Below the pieces are notes generated by a model. The model was not told where the DNA came from and searched no databases. It worked only from the letters and a program-made list of their open reading frames with translations. The position numbers were made by a program, and so were the translations under genes. This document shows, piece after piece, positions 32,710-42,941 of a stretch of DNA of 64,000 nt; the first letter of the stretch is position 1; every line of letters begins with the position of its first letter. Origin of the DNA: Verrucomicrobiota bacterium (GTDB lineage Bacteria > Verrucomicrobiota > Kiritimatiellia > RFP12 > UBA1067); the NCBI GenBank assembly GCA_023269675.1, contig JAHFSX010000015.1, forward strand, positions 62,001 through 126,000, read 5' to 3'.

Positions 32710-34614
32710 ATGTCCGAATCTGGAAGTGAGCGTGACGAAAAATGCCGGGAGCTGCTGGTGCTCGGCCTCGCCCCCGCGCTGATCCTGGGCTTGATCCTGG
32801 CGAGTTGGGTGCTGGCCCGCTGGCATGTCGGTCCCGTCTACGTGAACGCGTCTCTGGCGCTGACGGCCGTCCTGCTGGGCGGAACCCTACGGTTTATCGC
32901 GGGTTTCAAGGATGTCTCCCGCGGCCGGATCACGGTCAACGTTTTCGTGACGGTGGCGCTGGCCGCGACCGTCGCGACAGGCGAGTTCCGCCCCGCGGCC
33001 ATCATCATCCTCATCATGTCGGTGGTCGGGGCGCTGGAGAGTTACACGCTCGATAAGACGCGCAGGAGCATCCGCGACCTGCTCAATCTCGCGCCGCAGA
33101 CCGCGACGGTGCGCCGCGACGGAGGGGAAGTCACCGTGGCGGTGGCGGATCTTCTGGTCGGTGACAGGGTCGTCGTCCGCCCCGGCGAAAGGATCCCGGT
33201 GGACGGCGTGGTGGTCGCCGGGGCGGGCAGCGTGAACCAGGCGCCCATCACAGGAGAGAGCATGCCTGTGGAGAAGGCGGAGGGCAGCGCCGTGTTCAGC
33301 GGGACGCTCAACGAATCGGGGCGGCTGGAAATCACGACGGAGAAGGTGGGAGAGGGCACCACGCTGGCGCGGATTGTGCATCTGGTCCAGGAGGCGCAAG
33401 CGACGAGGGCTCCGATCCAGAATTTGGCGGACAGGTTCACGACCGGGTTTCTTCCCACAGTGGTCGCTTTGGCCGTTCTGGCCTACTTCGTGACCGGTGA
33501 CCTGAAGGCGGCGGTCTCGGTCCTGCTGGTGGCCTGTCCCTGCGCGTTCGCCATCGCCACGCCGACCGCGGTGACGGCAGGTGTGTCGAATCTGGCGCGG
33601 CGGGCGATTCTGGTCAAAGGCGGGGCCTTCCTGGAACTGGGGCATAAGATCGACCATCTGCTGGTCGACAAGACAGGCACGTTCACGTTCGGCAGACCGA
33701 AGGTGATGGATATTGTGGGCTTCAGCGGGCACTCCCCCGATGACGTTTTGCGTCTGGCCTGCGTGGCCGAGAAATACTCCGAGCATCCGTTGGCCCGGGC
33801 CGTTCTGGCGGCGGGCCGTGAGAAGGGGCTGGCCGTGGAAGAACCGGAGCGATTCGCCAGTTCCGCAGGCCTGGGGGTGGAGGCCACGTGGAAGGGCGAC
33901 CGAATAAAGGTGGGGCGGCCGTCGTTGTTTGATGATCAAGAATCGGTCCGCGCCGCTCCAATCGGCCGGGCGCTCGCGTTGCAGACGGAGCAGGGTCACA
34001 CGGCGGTGCTCGTTGCGCTGAATGACGTGCTCATCGGACTGGTCGCGATCGCCGACGAGGTTCGGCCGGACATGCCGCGGGCTGTCCGCGCCCTCAAGGA
34101 GATGGGCGTCAAGCGGATCACGATGCTGACGGGCGACAATCCGGAGTCCGCGGCGGCGGTCGCCCGCGCGATCGGCGTCGACGACTTCCTGGCGGAGCTG
34201 CTTCCCGAGCAGAAACAGGCGTTCGTCAAGAAGTGCCAGTCGGAGGGACGGGTCGTGGGGATGATCGGCGACGGCGTCAACGACGCGCCGGCCCTCGCAC
34301 TGGCCGATGTGGGCATCGCCATGGGCGCCGCCGGCACGGACGTGGCCATCGAGACGGCGGACGTGACCCTGATGAACGACGACCTTTCGGGCGTGGCGGA
34401 GTTCATGTGGATGTCGGCGAAAGTGCTGCGACGCATCAAACTGAATATCTTTTTCTCCATGATTTACAACATCATCGGCCTCAGCCTGAGCATCGTCGGG
34501 CTGATGACGCCGATTGTCGCCGTGATCTTTCAGGAGGCGGGTTGTGTGACTGTTGTCGTCAGCTCGACATTGCTGCTGTGGGCGAAAGGGCGTCCGGCGG
34601 CCACCCACGTGTGA
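32710..34614 (+). CDS. P1B-type heavy-metal-transporting ATPase
   Basis: A 634-residue metal-export pump. All catalytic motifs are present: TGES, ACPCAFAIATP (C276-P-C278 metal site), phosphorylation motif DKTGTFT (D320), SEHPLA, MLTGDNPES and GDGVNDAPAL. There is no N-terminal HMA domain. The last TM region reads IFQEAGCVTVVVSSTLLLW, which is neither the classical Cu(I) nor Zn(II) signature, so the ion is undetermined. ATG 32710 is chosen because GGGAGG lies seven bases upstream. Confidence 0.93.
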   Translation: MSESGSERDEKCRELLVLGLAPALILGLILASWVLARWHVGPVYVNASLALTAVLLGGTLRFIAGFKDVSRGRITVNVFVTVALAATVATGEFRPAAIIILIMSVVGALESYTLDKTRRSIRDLLNLAPQTATVRRDGGEVTVAVADLLVGDRVVVRPGERIPVDGVVVAGAGSVNQAPITGESMPVEKAEGSAVFSGTLNESGRLEITTEKVGEGTTLARIVHLVQEAQATRAPIQNLADRFTTGFLPTVVALAVLAYFVTGDLKAAVSVLLVACPCAFAIATPTAVTAGVSNLARRAILVKGGAFLELGHKIDHLLVDKTGTFTFGRPKVMDIVGFSGHSPDDVLRLACVAEKYSEHPLARAVLAAGREKGLAVEEPERFASSAGLGVEATWKGDRIKVGRPSLFDDQESVRAAPIGRALALQTEQGHTAVLVALNDVLIGLVAIADEVRPDMPRAVRALKEMGVKRITMLTGDNPESAAAVARAIGVDDFLAELLPEQKQAFVKKCQSEGRVVGMIGDGVNDAPALALADVGIAMGAAGTDVAIETADVTLMNDDLSGVAEFMWMSAKVLRRIKLNIFFSMIYNIIGLSLSIVGLMTPIVAVIFQEAGCVTVVVSSTLLLWAKGRPAATHV

Positions 34615-34706
34615 GTGTGCGAACAGGGTTCACGGGTATGAACCGCAGACTGATAACCGCTGATGAGCGGAAAGAGCGGTTAACAAAAACAAGTGAGGAA
34701 AGCGTT

Positions 34707-35330
34707 ATGAGCGGACAGAACGATGAAGCGAAGAATGAAGCTGGAACGTGCGGACCGGGATGCACGTGCGGGTCAACATGTATCGGCAAGCGGGCGAGGT
34801 GGCTAATCAGCGGTGCGGTGATGCTGGCCGCCTGCGCGGTGACGGCGGCCAAGCTATCGGGCGCGAAAGAGGCCGCGCCGCAGGGGCAGGGTTTCGCGTT
34901 CCCAGTGGTGGCCGCTAGCGTTCCCGCGACAGTTTCGGCAGATGGCGCGGAGTGGGCTTCCCCGCTGATAGGGATGGCGGAGCTGAACGAGGTGGCCACC
35001 AACACGGAGGCTGTCTTCCTGGTGATCCCGTCGGACGATGCCGCGCGGACCGTGGCGATCCAGAAGGAGGTCTCGGCCGCTGTCACGACCATTACGGGAC
35101 GGGGAACGAAGACAGGCAAGTACCTGCTCAGCAAGGAGGCCGAAGATTACAAGGCGGTCGCGCAGCAGCTCGGCGCGCCGGCGGTACTGGCCATGGTCAA
35201 GGGCAAGGGCATGAGCGTGGTGGCCGACAAGGACGTCTCGCAGGACGCGCTCATTAGGGCCTTCGTCGGCGCGTCGCGCCCCCGGTCGGCGTGCGGCGCG
35301 GGCGGCTGCGGTCCGTCGGGCTGCAAATAG
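34707..35330 (+). CDS. Membrane-anchored thioredoxin-fold protein with Cys-rich ends
   Basis: 207 residues: a Cys-rich head (GTCGPGCTCGSTC), one TM segment (WLISGAVMLAACAVTAAKL), a thioredoxin-like domain without CXXC (residues ~80-185, ending in QQLGAPAVLAMVKGKG with the cis-Pro position), and a Cys-rich tail (SACGAGGCGPSGCK). GAGGAAAG precedes the start. The usual redox Cys pair being absent while both termini carry Cys clusters is unusual. It is followed 12 bases later by the second CcdA, a likely partner. Confidence 0.75.
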   Translation: MSGQNDEAKNEAGTCGPGCTCGSTCIGKRARWLISGAVMLAACAVTAAKLSGAKEAAPQGQGFAFPVVAASVPATVSADGAEWASPLIGMAELNEVATNTEAVFLVIPSDDAARTVAIQKEVSAAVTTITGRGTKTGKYLLSKEAEDYKAVAQQLGAPAVLAMVKGKGMSVVADKDVSQDALIRAFVGASRPRSACGAGGCGPSGCK

Positions 35331-35342
35331 GGAAGGTGCCGT

Positions 35343-36062
35343 ATGGAATGGTTCCGGTCGATGTTGACGGGCGCGACGGCGGCGTTCGACCAGGCGGGCG
35401 CCGGTTTCGCGGCTGTCCCGCTCGCTTTCGCGCTCGGGCTCCTGAGCGCGGTCGTGAGCGCCTGCTGCACGCTGCCCGTGCTGGGCGTCGTCGTGGGGTA
35501 CGCGGGCGCGCGCAAAGACGGCAGCCTGCGCTCGCGGCTGATGTCTGCGGGCGCTTTCTTCCTGGGCGCGGTGCTCTCGCTGGTGATCCTTGGGGCTGTG
35601 GCCGCCATGGTCGGCCAGGTGGCGCAGGGCACGCTGGGGCGCTACTGGAAGGTGTTTGCGGGCTTCGTGGCCATTGTGCTGGGGTTGGGCGCACTGGACC
35701 TGCTGCCTTTCAAGTTGCCGCAGGGCAAGGCGGCGCCCGGCGTGAAGACGCGGACAGGCGGAACGCTCGGGGCGCTGCTGTTCGGCATCGTGGGAGGAGG
35801 GGCGGTGAGCGTGAGTTCGCTGGCCTGCAACCCCGGCATCTTCATCATCGTCGGCGCGGCGGTGCTGCAGGGGGTCACGCTGTGGATGACGGCGATTCTG
35901 GTGGCCTACGCCATCGGTTTCGCGCTGCCGCTGGGTCTGCTGACGCTGGGCGTCTCGTTCGGCGCGGCGGCGGCCAGGTTCAAGGGCTTGGAAACGGTTG
36001 TCCGGGGCTTGGCCGGCGCGCTGCTGGTGGCGGCGGGTTTCTCTTTCCTGTGGACGTTCTGA
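35343..36062 (+). CDS. CcdA/DsbD-like thiol-disulfide electron transporter 2
   Basis: A 239-residue six-TM protein paralogous in type to the one at 29108. Its Cys positions are VVSACCTLPVLGV and VSSLACNPGIFIIVG. It probably supplies periplasmic reducing power to the Cys-tailed protein upstream. GGAAGG lies upstream of the ATG. Confidence 0.87.
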   Translation: MEWFRSMLTGATAAFDQAGAGFAAVPLAFALGLLSAVVSACCTLPVLGVVVGYAGARKDGSLRSRLMSAGAFFLGAVLSLVILGAVAAMVGQVAQGTLGRYWKVFAGFVAIVLGLGALDLLPFKLPQGKAAPGVKTRTGGTLGALLFGIVGGGAVSVSSLACNPGIFIIVGAAVLQGVTLWMTAILVAYAIGFALPLGLLTLGVSFGAAAARFKGLETVVRGLAGALLVAAGFSFLWTF

Positions 36063-36162
36063 CGAAGAGGGCTGTAGGCGGTAGGCTGTTGGCGGAAGCG
36101 GGATGATGGGAGAAGCGCGTTCAATTGAGGACAGAGGCCCGAGGAGCGGAAATAAGCGGTCG

Positions 36163-36212
36163 GTTAACGCGAACGCCGAACGCCGAAGATCGAACGCTAG
36201 ACGCTGAAGTTA
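36163..36212. repeat. AACG-type intergenic repeat before arsC
   Basis: A tract of AACGCGAACGCCGAACGCCG followed by GAACGCTAGACGCTGAAG lies in the 184-base gap between the second ccdA and arsC. No promoter with both boxes could be defined in the gap. Confidence 0.4.
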
Positions 36213-36246
36213 ACGGAGGCCGGAAGACGGCAAAGGAGACGACGAC

Positions 36247-36681
36247 ATGCGGAAGTTAAAGATCCTGTTTCTGTGTACGGGCAATTCGTGCCGGAGCCAG
36301 ATGGCGGAGGGTTGGGCGCGGGCGCTCAAGGGCGACGTGATCGAGGCTTATTCGGCGGGCATCGAGACGCACGGGCTGAACCCCCACGCTGTGAAGGTGA
36401 TGTCCGAGGCGGGCGTGGACATTTCCGGCCACACCTCGAAGCACGTGGACACGCTGCTCGGCATCCCGTTCGACTATGTGGTGACGGTGTGTGGCCACGC
36501 CAGCGAGAACTGCCCGCTCTTCCCGGGTGCGGCCAAGGTGGTGCATGTCGGGTTCGACGATCCGCCCGCTCTGGCCAAGCTGGTCGATGGAGAGGAGAAC
36601 AAGCTGTACTGCTATCGGCATGTGAGGGATCAGATCCGGGCGTTTGTGGAGACGTTGCCGGAAAGCTTGGAGAAGATATGA
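36247..36681 (+). CDS. arsC: Arsenate reductase, thioredoxin-coupled (LMW-phosphatase fold)
   Basis: A 144-residue enzyme reducing As(V) to As(III). P-loop CTGNSCRSQMAEG has C10 and R16; C82 and C89 in VTVCGHASENCP complete the three-Cys relay seen in the S. aureus plasmid pI258 enzyme, which is recycled by thioredoxin. Length matches. It is translationally coupled (ATGA) to the rhodanese, then to acr3, so reduction and export are produced together. Confidence 0.96.
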   Translation: MRKLKILFLCTGNSCRSQMAEGWARALKGDVIEAYSAGIETHGLNPHAVKVMSEAGVDISGHTSKHVDTLLGIPFDYVVTVCGHASENCPLFPGAAKVVHVGFDDPPALAKLVDGEENKLYCYRHVRDQIRAFVETLPESLEKI

Positions 36682-37112
36682 GACAGATACGCTACGTCCT
36701 TTCGCGGTTGGCCATCGGTGTGCTGGCCTGGAGCGCAGGCATCAGCGCCTGTTCCTGCGGCGAGGCACGCGCTTCGAATGGTGTGACAAACGGCACGCCG
36801 TCCGGCAGCATTGCCATTGCACAGGGCGAGGAACGGTCTGTGAGGAAACCGATCATCATCGATACGCGTTCAAAGCAGGAATATGCGGCCGGACACCTTG
36901 ACGGCGCGCTTCTGATGCCGCACGACGTCATCGGCAGCCTGATCGAAGCGCAGGTCCCGGATAAAGGCACGCCGGTCTTGCTCTATTGCCGCGGCGGCGG
37001 CCGCGCGGAAGCGGCCCGGAAAACGCTGACCTCAATGAACTACACCCATGTGAAAAATCTGGGCGGCATGCAGTCCGCCGCCGACACGCTTAAGAAAGAG
37101 GTTGTCAAGTGA
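36678..37112 (+). CDS. Exported rhodanese-domain sulfurtransferase
   Basis: 144 residues: signal peptide (RLAIGVLAWSAGISA, then CSC), followed by a rhodanese domain with IIDTRSKQEYAAGHLDGALL and active-site CRGGGRAEAA. It overlaps arsC (ATGA) and acr3 (GTGA). A periplasmic persulfide or thiosulfate function linked to As/Hg handling is an inference from location. Confidence 0.9.
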   Translation: MRQIRYVLSRLAIGVLAWSAGISACSCGEARASNGVTNGTPSGSIAIAQGEERSVRKPIIIDTRSKQEYAAGHLDGALLMPHDVIGSLIEAQVPDKGTPVLLYCRGGGRAEAARKTLTSMNYTHVKNLGGMQSAADTLKKEVVK

Positions 37113-38185
37113 ACGGGAAACATAAGTTAGACATTGGTTTTTTTGACAAGTACCTGACCGTTTGGGTTGCCCTGTGCATGCTCGCGGGCGTGCTGATCGG
37201 CAAATTTTTGCCGGGCATACCCGCGTTTCTGGGTCGGTTCGAATACGCGCAGGTGTCTATCCCGATTGCGGTTCTCATTTGGCTGATGATCTGGCCCATG
37301 ATGATGAAGGTGGATTTCGCGAGCATCAAGTATGCCGGTAAAAATCCGAAGGGGCTGTATGTCACCTGGGTGACCAACTGGGTGATCAAGCCCTTCACGA
37401 TGTACGCGATCGCGGCCTTCTTCTTTTTTGTGGTCTTCAAGTCGCTGATCCCGAAGGAGCTGGCCAGAGACTATCTGGCCGGGGCCATCCTGCTGGGAGC
37501 CGCGCCCTGCACCGCGATGGTGTTTGTCTGGAGCCACCTCACGAGGGGGAATCCCGCCTACACCGTGGTGCAGGTCGCGACCAACGACCTGATCATCCTG
37601 GTGGCGTTCATTCCGATCGTCAAATTCCTGCTGGGGGTCAATGACATCTCCGTCCCGTGGAACACGCTGATCCTCTCGGTGGTCCTGTTCGTCGTCGTTC
37701 CTCTGTCGGGCGGTATGCTGACGAGATTTCATGTGATCAAGGCCAAAGGGCTGGACTACTTCAACACGGCCTTCCTGCCGAGGTTCAGCCGTGTGACCAT
37801 CGGCGGCCTGCTGCTGACGCTCGTGCTTATTTTCTCCCTTCAGGGCGAGATCATTGTGAAGAACCCCCTGCATATCGTCCTGATCGCCGTGCCGCTCGTC
37901 ATCCAGACCTATCTGATTTTCTTCATCGCGTATTTGGCGGCGAAGAAACTGAAACTTTCATACGACATCGCGGCGCCGGCCGGCATGATCGGGGCCTCCA
38001 ATTTCTTCGAGCTGGCGGTGGCGGTGGCCATCTCGCTTTTCGGCGCGTCGTCGCCGGTGGTGCTGGCCACGATAGTGGGGGTGCTGACTGAAGTGCCGGT
38101 CATGCTGCATCTGGTGAAGATCGCCAACCGCACAACGCACTGGTTCGGAGACGGAAAAGCAAAGAAGGTCACGGCGCGCTCCTGA
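37109..38185 (+). CDS. acr3: Arsenite efflux permease Acr3
   Basis: A 358-residue, 10-TM arsenite exporter of the BART superfamily. The functionally essential Cys is C134 in AILLGAAPCTAMVFVWS, followed by RGNPAYTVVQVATNDLIIL. The second half has the conserved Glu in GASNFFELAVAVAI. GTG 37109 overlaps the rhodanese stop. This is the last gene of the metal(loid) island. Confidence 0.96.
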   Translation: MNGKHKLDIGFFDKYLTVWVALCMLAGVLIGKFLPGIPAFLGRFEYAQVSIPIAVLIWLMIWPMMMKVDFASIKYAGKNPKGLYVTWVTNWVIKPFTMYAIAAFFFFVVFKSLIPKELARDYLAGAILLGAAPCTAMVFVWSHLTRGNPAYTVVQVATNDLIILVAFIPIVKFLLGVNDISVPWNTLILSVVLFVVVPLSGGMLTRFHVIKAKGLDYFNTAFLPRFSRVTIGGLLLTLVLIFSLQGEIIVKNPLHIVLIAVPLVIQTYLIFFIAYLAAKKLKLSYDIAAPAGMIGASNFFELAVAVAISLFGASSPVVLATIVGVLTEVPVMLHLVKIANRTTHWFGDGKAKKVTARS

Positions 38186-38410
38186 CCGCGCGCATGCGGC
38201 GGTTCAGCATAATTCCTGAATCACTCCTCAGCAATCCGCTGACAGTTGTAATGAGCGCGAGACCGTTATTTTCTTCAGAATCTGCTGGTTTTTGACTGGG
38301 CTACAGGCGTGCCGAATTGGTAGACTTAAGGCGTCGCGACGCGGCATCCGCCGCGAAGGGAGTCCCTGTTTCTATCCAGTCGCTGCTGATCCACACGAGG
38401 GAGGCCGCTC

Positions 38411-39538
38411 ATGAAACCGGATCTGATACGAGACCTGTTGGAACAAGCCGGCATCACGGTGAACGGGCCGCACCCGTGGGACATGCAGGTCCACGACGAG
38501 CGCTTGTACGCGCGGCTATGGCGGGAGAAAAGCCTGGGGCTGGGTGAAGCCTACATCGACGGCTGGTGGGACTGCGAGCGCGTGGACGAGATGGTCTTCC
38601 GGCTGCTGCGCAGCGGCATCGGGGACAAGATCAGGGGGAATCTGCGCTACATGATCCGCGCCGTGCCTTGGTTCCTCACGAATCTCCAGTCCAAAGCGCG
38701 CGCGCGTGTGATCGCCGACCAACACTATGACCTCGGCAACGATCTATTCTTTTCCTTCCTGGACCCCTACCGGCAGTACAGCTGCGGGTATTTCGAAGGG
38801 ACGGAGGATTTGAACCAGGCCCAGTTGAACAAGCTCGCGCTGATCTGCGCGAAGCTCAATCTCAACGGCGGCGACCATCTGCTGGACATCGGGTGTGGCT
38901 GGGGCGGGCTGGCCCGCTATGCCGCCGAGCGCTTCGGTTGCCAGGTGACGGCCGTGAACATTTCGCAAGAGCAGCTGAGGGCGGCGCGCGACTTCTGCGG
39001 GGGGCTGCCGGTGCGGTTCCGGGACTGCGATTACCGCGCGATTGACGGACAGTTCGACAAGATCGCGTCGGTGGGGATGTTCGAGCATGTCGGGTGGAAA
39101 AACTACCGGACGTTCTTCAAGGTCGCGCACCGGTGTTTGAAGGAGCGCGGGCTTTTGCTGCTGCACACCATCGGTTGCAATACCTCGGGGAAAGGCGGCG
39201 ACGAGCCCTGGGTGGCCAAGTACATCTTCCCGAACGGCATGCTGCCCAGCATGGCCCAGATCGCTCAGGCTGCCGAGGGGCTCTTCGTGATTGAGGACTG
39301 GCACAGCCTCGGGCCCCACTATGACAAGACGCTGATGTCGTGGAACGTCAAATTCCAGCAGTCCTGGCCCTGCCTGCAGGCGCAATACGATGTGCGGTTC
39401 AAACGGATGTGGGAGTATTACCTGCTGTTTTTTGCGGGTGCCTTCCGGTCCCGGACCACCCAGATCTGGCAGCTCGTCATGACTCGCGACGGCGGCGCGA
39501 CCCCGCAGCCTCCTTGCCGGGTCACGCTCGGAAATTGA
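38411..39538 (+). CDS. cfa: Cyclopropane-fatty-acyl-phospholipid synthase
   Basis: A 375-residue SAM-dependent enzyme that adds a methylene bridge to unsaturated phospholipid acyl chains. It has an N-terminal domain (ARLWREKSLGLGEAYIDGWW), QHYDLGNDLFF, the SAM motif LLDIGCGWGGLARYAAERFG, SVGMFEHVGWKNY with the catalytic Glu and His, and a conserved C-terminal WEYYLLFFAGAF. GAGGGAGG precedes the ATG. The preceding 225-base gap holds a tRNA-Leu-like fragment that I did not accept as a gene. Confidence 0.95.
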   Translation: MKPDLIRDLLEQAGITVNGPHPWDMQVHDERLYARLWREKSLGLGEAYIDGWWDCERVDEMVFRLLRSGIGDKIRGNLRYMIRAVPWFLTNLQSKARARVIADQHYDLGNDLFFSFLDPYRQYSCGYFEGTEDLNQAQLNKLALICAKLNLNGGDHLLDIGCGWGGLARYAAERFGCQVTAVNISQEQLRAARDFCGGLPVRFRDCDYRAIDGQFDKIASVGMFEHVGWKNYRTFFKVAHRCLKERGLLLLHTIGCNTSGKGGDEPWVAKYIFPNGMLPSMAQIAQAAEGLFVIEDWHSLGPHYDKTLMSWNVKFQQSWPCLQAQYDVRFKRMWEYYLLFFAGAFRSRTTQIWQLVMTRDGGATPQPPCRVTLGN

Positions 39539-39565
39539 GCGGGCGGGCTGGCCGGAGCGGCGTGA

Positions 39566-41134
<1,569 letters not shown>

Positions 41135-41157
41135 ACCCCGAATGGAGGCAGAACCCG

Positions 41158-41559
41158 GTGACGACGCAGATGAATCTTAAAATCCTCCTGCCGTTCCAGG
41201 TCTACGCCGAGAAAACCGGCGTGTCGCGCCTGGTCGTGGAAACGCTCGCAGGGTCGTTCGGGCTTTGGCCGCACCGCCTCGACTGTGTGGCGGCTCTCGT
41301 GCCGGGAATTCTGGCCTACGAGACGGAGACGGAGGGCGAGGTTTGGCTGGCCGTCGATGAGGGCGTGCTGGTCAAGGCCGGCCCGGACGTGCTGGTTTCC
41401 GTGCGTCGGGCAATCGGCGGGAAGGACCTCGGCCTTTTGCGTGAGGCGGTCGAGCAGGATTTCCTGACCCTGGACGAGCAGGAGCAAAGCGTCCGCGCGG
41501 TCATGACGAAACTGGAAACGGGCATTCTGAGGCGCTTCGCGGATTTTCAACATGACTGA
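41158..41559 (+). CDS. atpC: N-ATPase epsilon subunit
   Basis: 133 residues with the F1-epsilon beta-sandwich (MNLKILLPFQVYAEKTGVSR) and a C-terminal helical hairpin. GTG 41158 has GGAGG upstream; ATG 41170 is an alternative. The location directly after beta, rather than last, is the N-ATPase order. Its end overlaps atpQ. Confidence 0.9.
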   Translation: MTTQMNLKILLPFQVYAEKTGVSRLVVETLAGSFGLWPHRLDCVAALVPGILAYETETEGEVWLAVDEGVLVKAGPDVLVSVRRAIGGKDLGLLREAVEQDFLTLDEQEQSVRAVMTKLETGILRRFADFQHD

Positions 41560-41911
41560 TAAACTCCAAAATAATAAAGCGACCGGTCCGACCTTTGCTC
41601 AGCAGGTCGGTGCGAAGGCGGAGCGCAAGCTGAAGGCGCGGCGTGGCTCGACGAAGAGCGTCTGGTTCGGATTAGGCATGATGGGGCTGATCGGCTGGGC
41701 GGTCGTGATTCCGACGTTGCTCGGGGCCGCTCTCGGGCTCTGGCTGGACAAACATCATGCGGGCTCGCGATCCTGGACGCTGGCGCTGCTGGCGGCCGGG
41801 CTCGTGGCCGGCTGTCTGAATGCGTGGCATTGGGTTGCCAAGGAGGACCAGGCCATGCGGGATGAGGATGAGCGGGAGGAGGATGAGCAAGAGGAGGATA
41901 AAGATGAATGA
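41552..41911 (+). CDS. atpQ: N-ATPase AtpQ (AtpI/Z-like membrane subunit)
   Basis: 119 residues with two TM segments (GMMGLIGWAVVIPTLLGAAL, WTLALLAAGLVAGCLNAWH) joined by WLDKHHAGSRS, resembling the AtpI/AtpZ family. The C-terminus is extremely acidic (DEREEDEQEEDKDE). Its position between epsilon and AtpR identifies it. Probable assembly or cation-handling factor. Confidence 0.88.
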   Translation: MTDKLQNNKATGPTFAQQVGAKAERKLKARRGSTKSVWFGLGMMGLIGWAVVIPTLLGAALGLWLDKHHAGSRSWTLALLAAGLVAGCLNAWHWVAKEDQAMRDEDEREEDEQEEDKDE

Positions 41912-42221
41912 GGCCCTGACAATGGCCCTGGCGTGGGCGGCGGGCGGACTGCTCGGCGCGTTTTTCTTCGGGGGGCTTTGGTGGACGGTTCGCAAGGGTG
42001 TTTCGTCCCGCTGGGCGGCGCTTTGGTTTGCCGGCAGCCTGCTGGTGCGGATGGGCGCGGTCCTGACGGGATTTTACGTGGTCTCCTCCGGCCGTTGGGA
42101 GCGGCTGGTGCTTTGTCTGCTCGGCTTTATGATGGCACGCCTCGTCGTGACAGGGCTGACGCGGACGGCAGAAAAGGCGGCGTGCGTCACACGGGAGGTC
42201 CGCCATGCGCCTGAGCCCTGA
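41904..42221 (+). CDS. atpR: N-ATPase AtpR subunit
   Basis: 105 residues with three TM segments, including LAWAAGGLLGAFFFGGLWWT and AALWFAGSLLVRMGAVLTG. It carries the family-conserved Arg in SLLVRMGAVL and another in FMMARLVV. ATG 41904 overlaps the atpQ stop, with GAGGAGG upstream. AtpR is a marker of N-ATPase operons and is thought to help assemble the c-ring. Confidence 0.9.
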   Translation: MNEALTMALAWAAGGLLGAFFFGGLWWTVRKGVSSRWAALWFAGSLLVRMGAVLTGFYVVSSGRWERLVLCLLGFMMARLVVTGLTRTAEKAACVTREVRHAPEP

Positions 42222-42918
42222 TGAGGTCATCTATTGGCAACACGGCCTATTCAAAATCAACGCCACCTTGGCCTTCACGTGGGGGCTGATGATCGTGCTG
42301 GCCGTCGGTTCCAAACTCGTCACGCGTCACCTTTCTGCGGGTCTGAGCCGCTCCCGCTGGCAAAACCTGCTGGAAATCATCGTCATCGCGATCGAGAAAC
42401 AGATCGAAGACGTCGGCCTCCGCCATCCGCGGAGGTATCTCGCCTTTCTGGGCACGCTCTTCCTGTTCATCGCCGTGGCCAGCCTCTGCACCGTTCTTCC
42501 CGGTTACAAGCCGCCTACGGGTTCGCTTTCGACGACCGCGGCGCTCGCGCTGTGCGTGTTTGTGGCCGTGCCGCTTTTCGGCATTCGGCGGCAGGGGCTT
42601 TTCAGGTACCTCGCCTCCTACACGCATCCGACGGTCATCATGCTGCCGTTTAACATCATCGGCGACCTGTCGCGCACGCTGGCCCTGGCGGTCCGCCTGT
42701 TCGGCAATATCATGAGCGAGGAGATGATCGTCGGAATTCTCCTGACTATCACGCCCTTCCTCTTTCCGATCGTCATGACGGTGCTCGGTCTGCTTACCGG
42801 CATGGTGCAGGCTTACATATTCAGCATCCTGGCCGCGGTTTACATCGCGGCCGCCACCCAGATTCACAAGCCCAGGCGCACGGCCGCGCCTGCGCCCGCT
42901 TCCAACCGTGAAACTTAA
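42205..42918 (+). CDS. atpB: N-ATPase subunit a
   Basis: 237 residues, five to six TM segments. The essential stator Arg is in LALAVRLFGNIMSEEM, and QAYIFSILAAVYIAAA is the last helix. It overlaps the atpR end by 17 bases, indicating tight coupling. Confidence 0.95.
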   Translation: MRLSPDEVIYWQHGLFKINATLAFTWGLMIVLAVGSKLVTRHLSAGLSRSRWQNLLEIIVIAIEKQIEDVGLRHPRRYLAFLGTLFLFIAVASLCTVLPGYKPPTGSLSTTAALALCVFVAVPLFGIRRQGLFRYLASYTHPTVIMLPFNIIGDLSRTLALAVRLFGNIMSEEMIVGILLTITPFLFPIVMTVLGLLTGMVQAYIFSILAAVYIAAATQIHKPRRTAAPAPASNRET

Positions 42919-42941
42919 ACGCGACAACCCAAGGAGATCCC

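Noticed and set aside
34639..34690. AACCGCAGACTG near 34639
   Set aside because: The word matches the repeat family end, but the downstream part (CCGCTGATGAGCGG hairpin) differs and no partner end is found.
38308..38345. tRNA-Leu-like sequence (GCCGAATTGGTAGAC D-arm with TTAAGG) upstream of cfa
   Set aside because: The D-arm resembles tRNA-Leu, but no GTTCGA T-arm, variable arm or matching acceptor stem follows. It may be a degraded tRNA fragment, but it cannot be supported as a gene.
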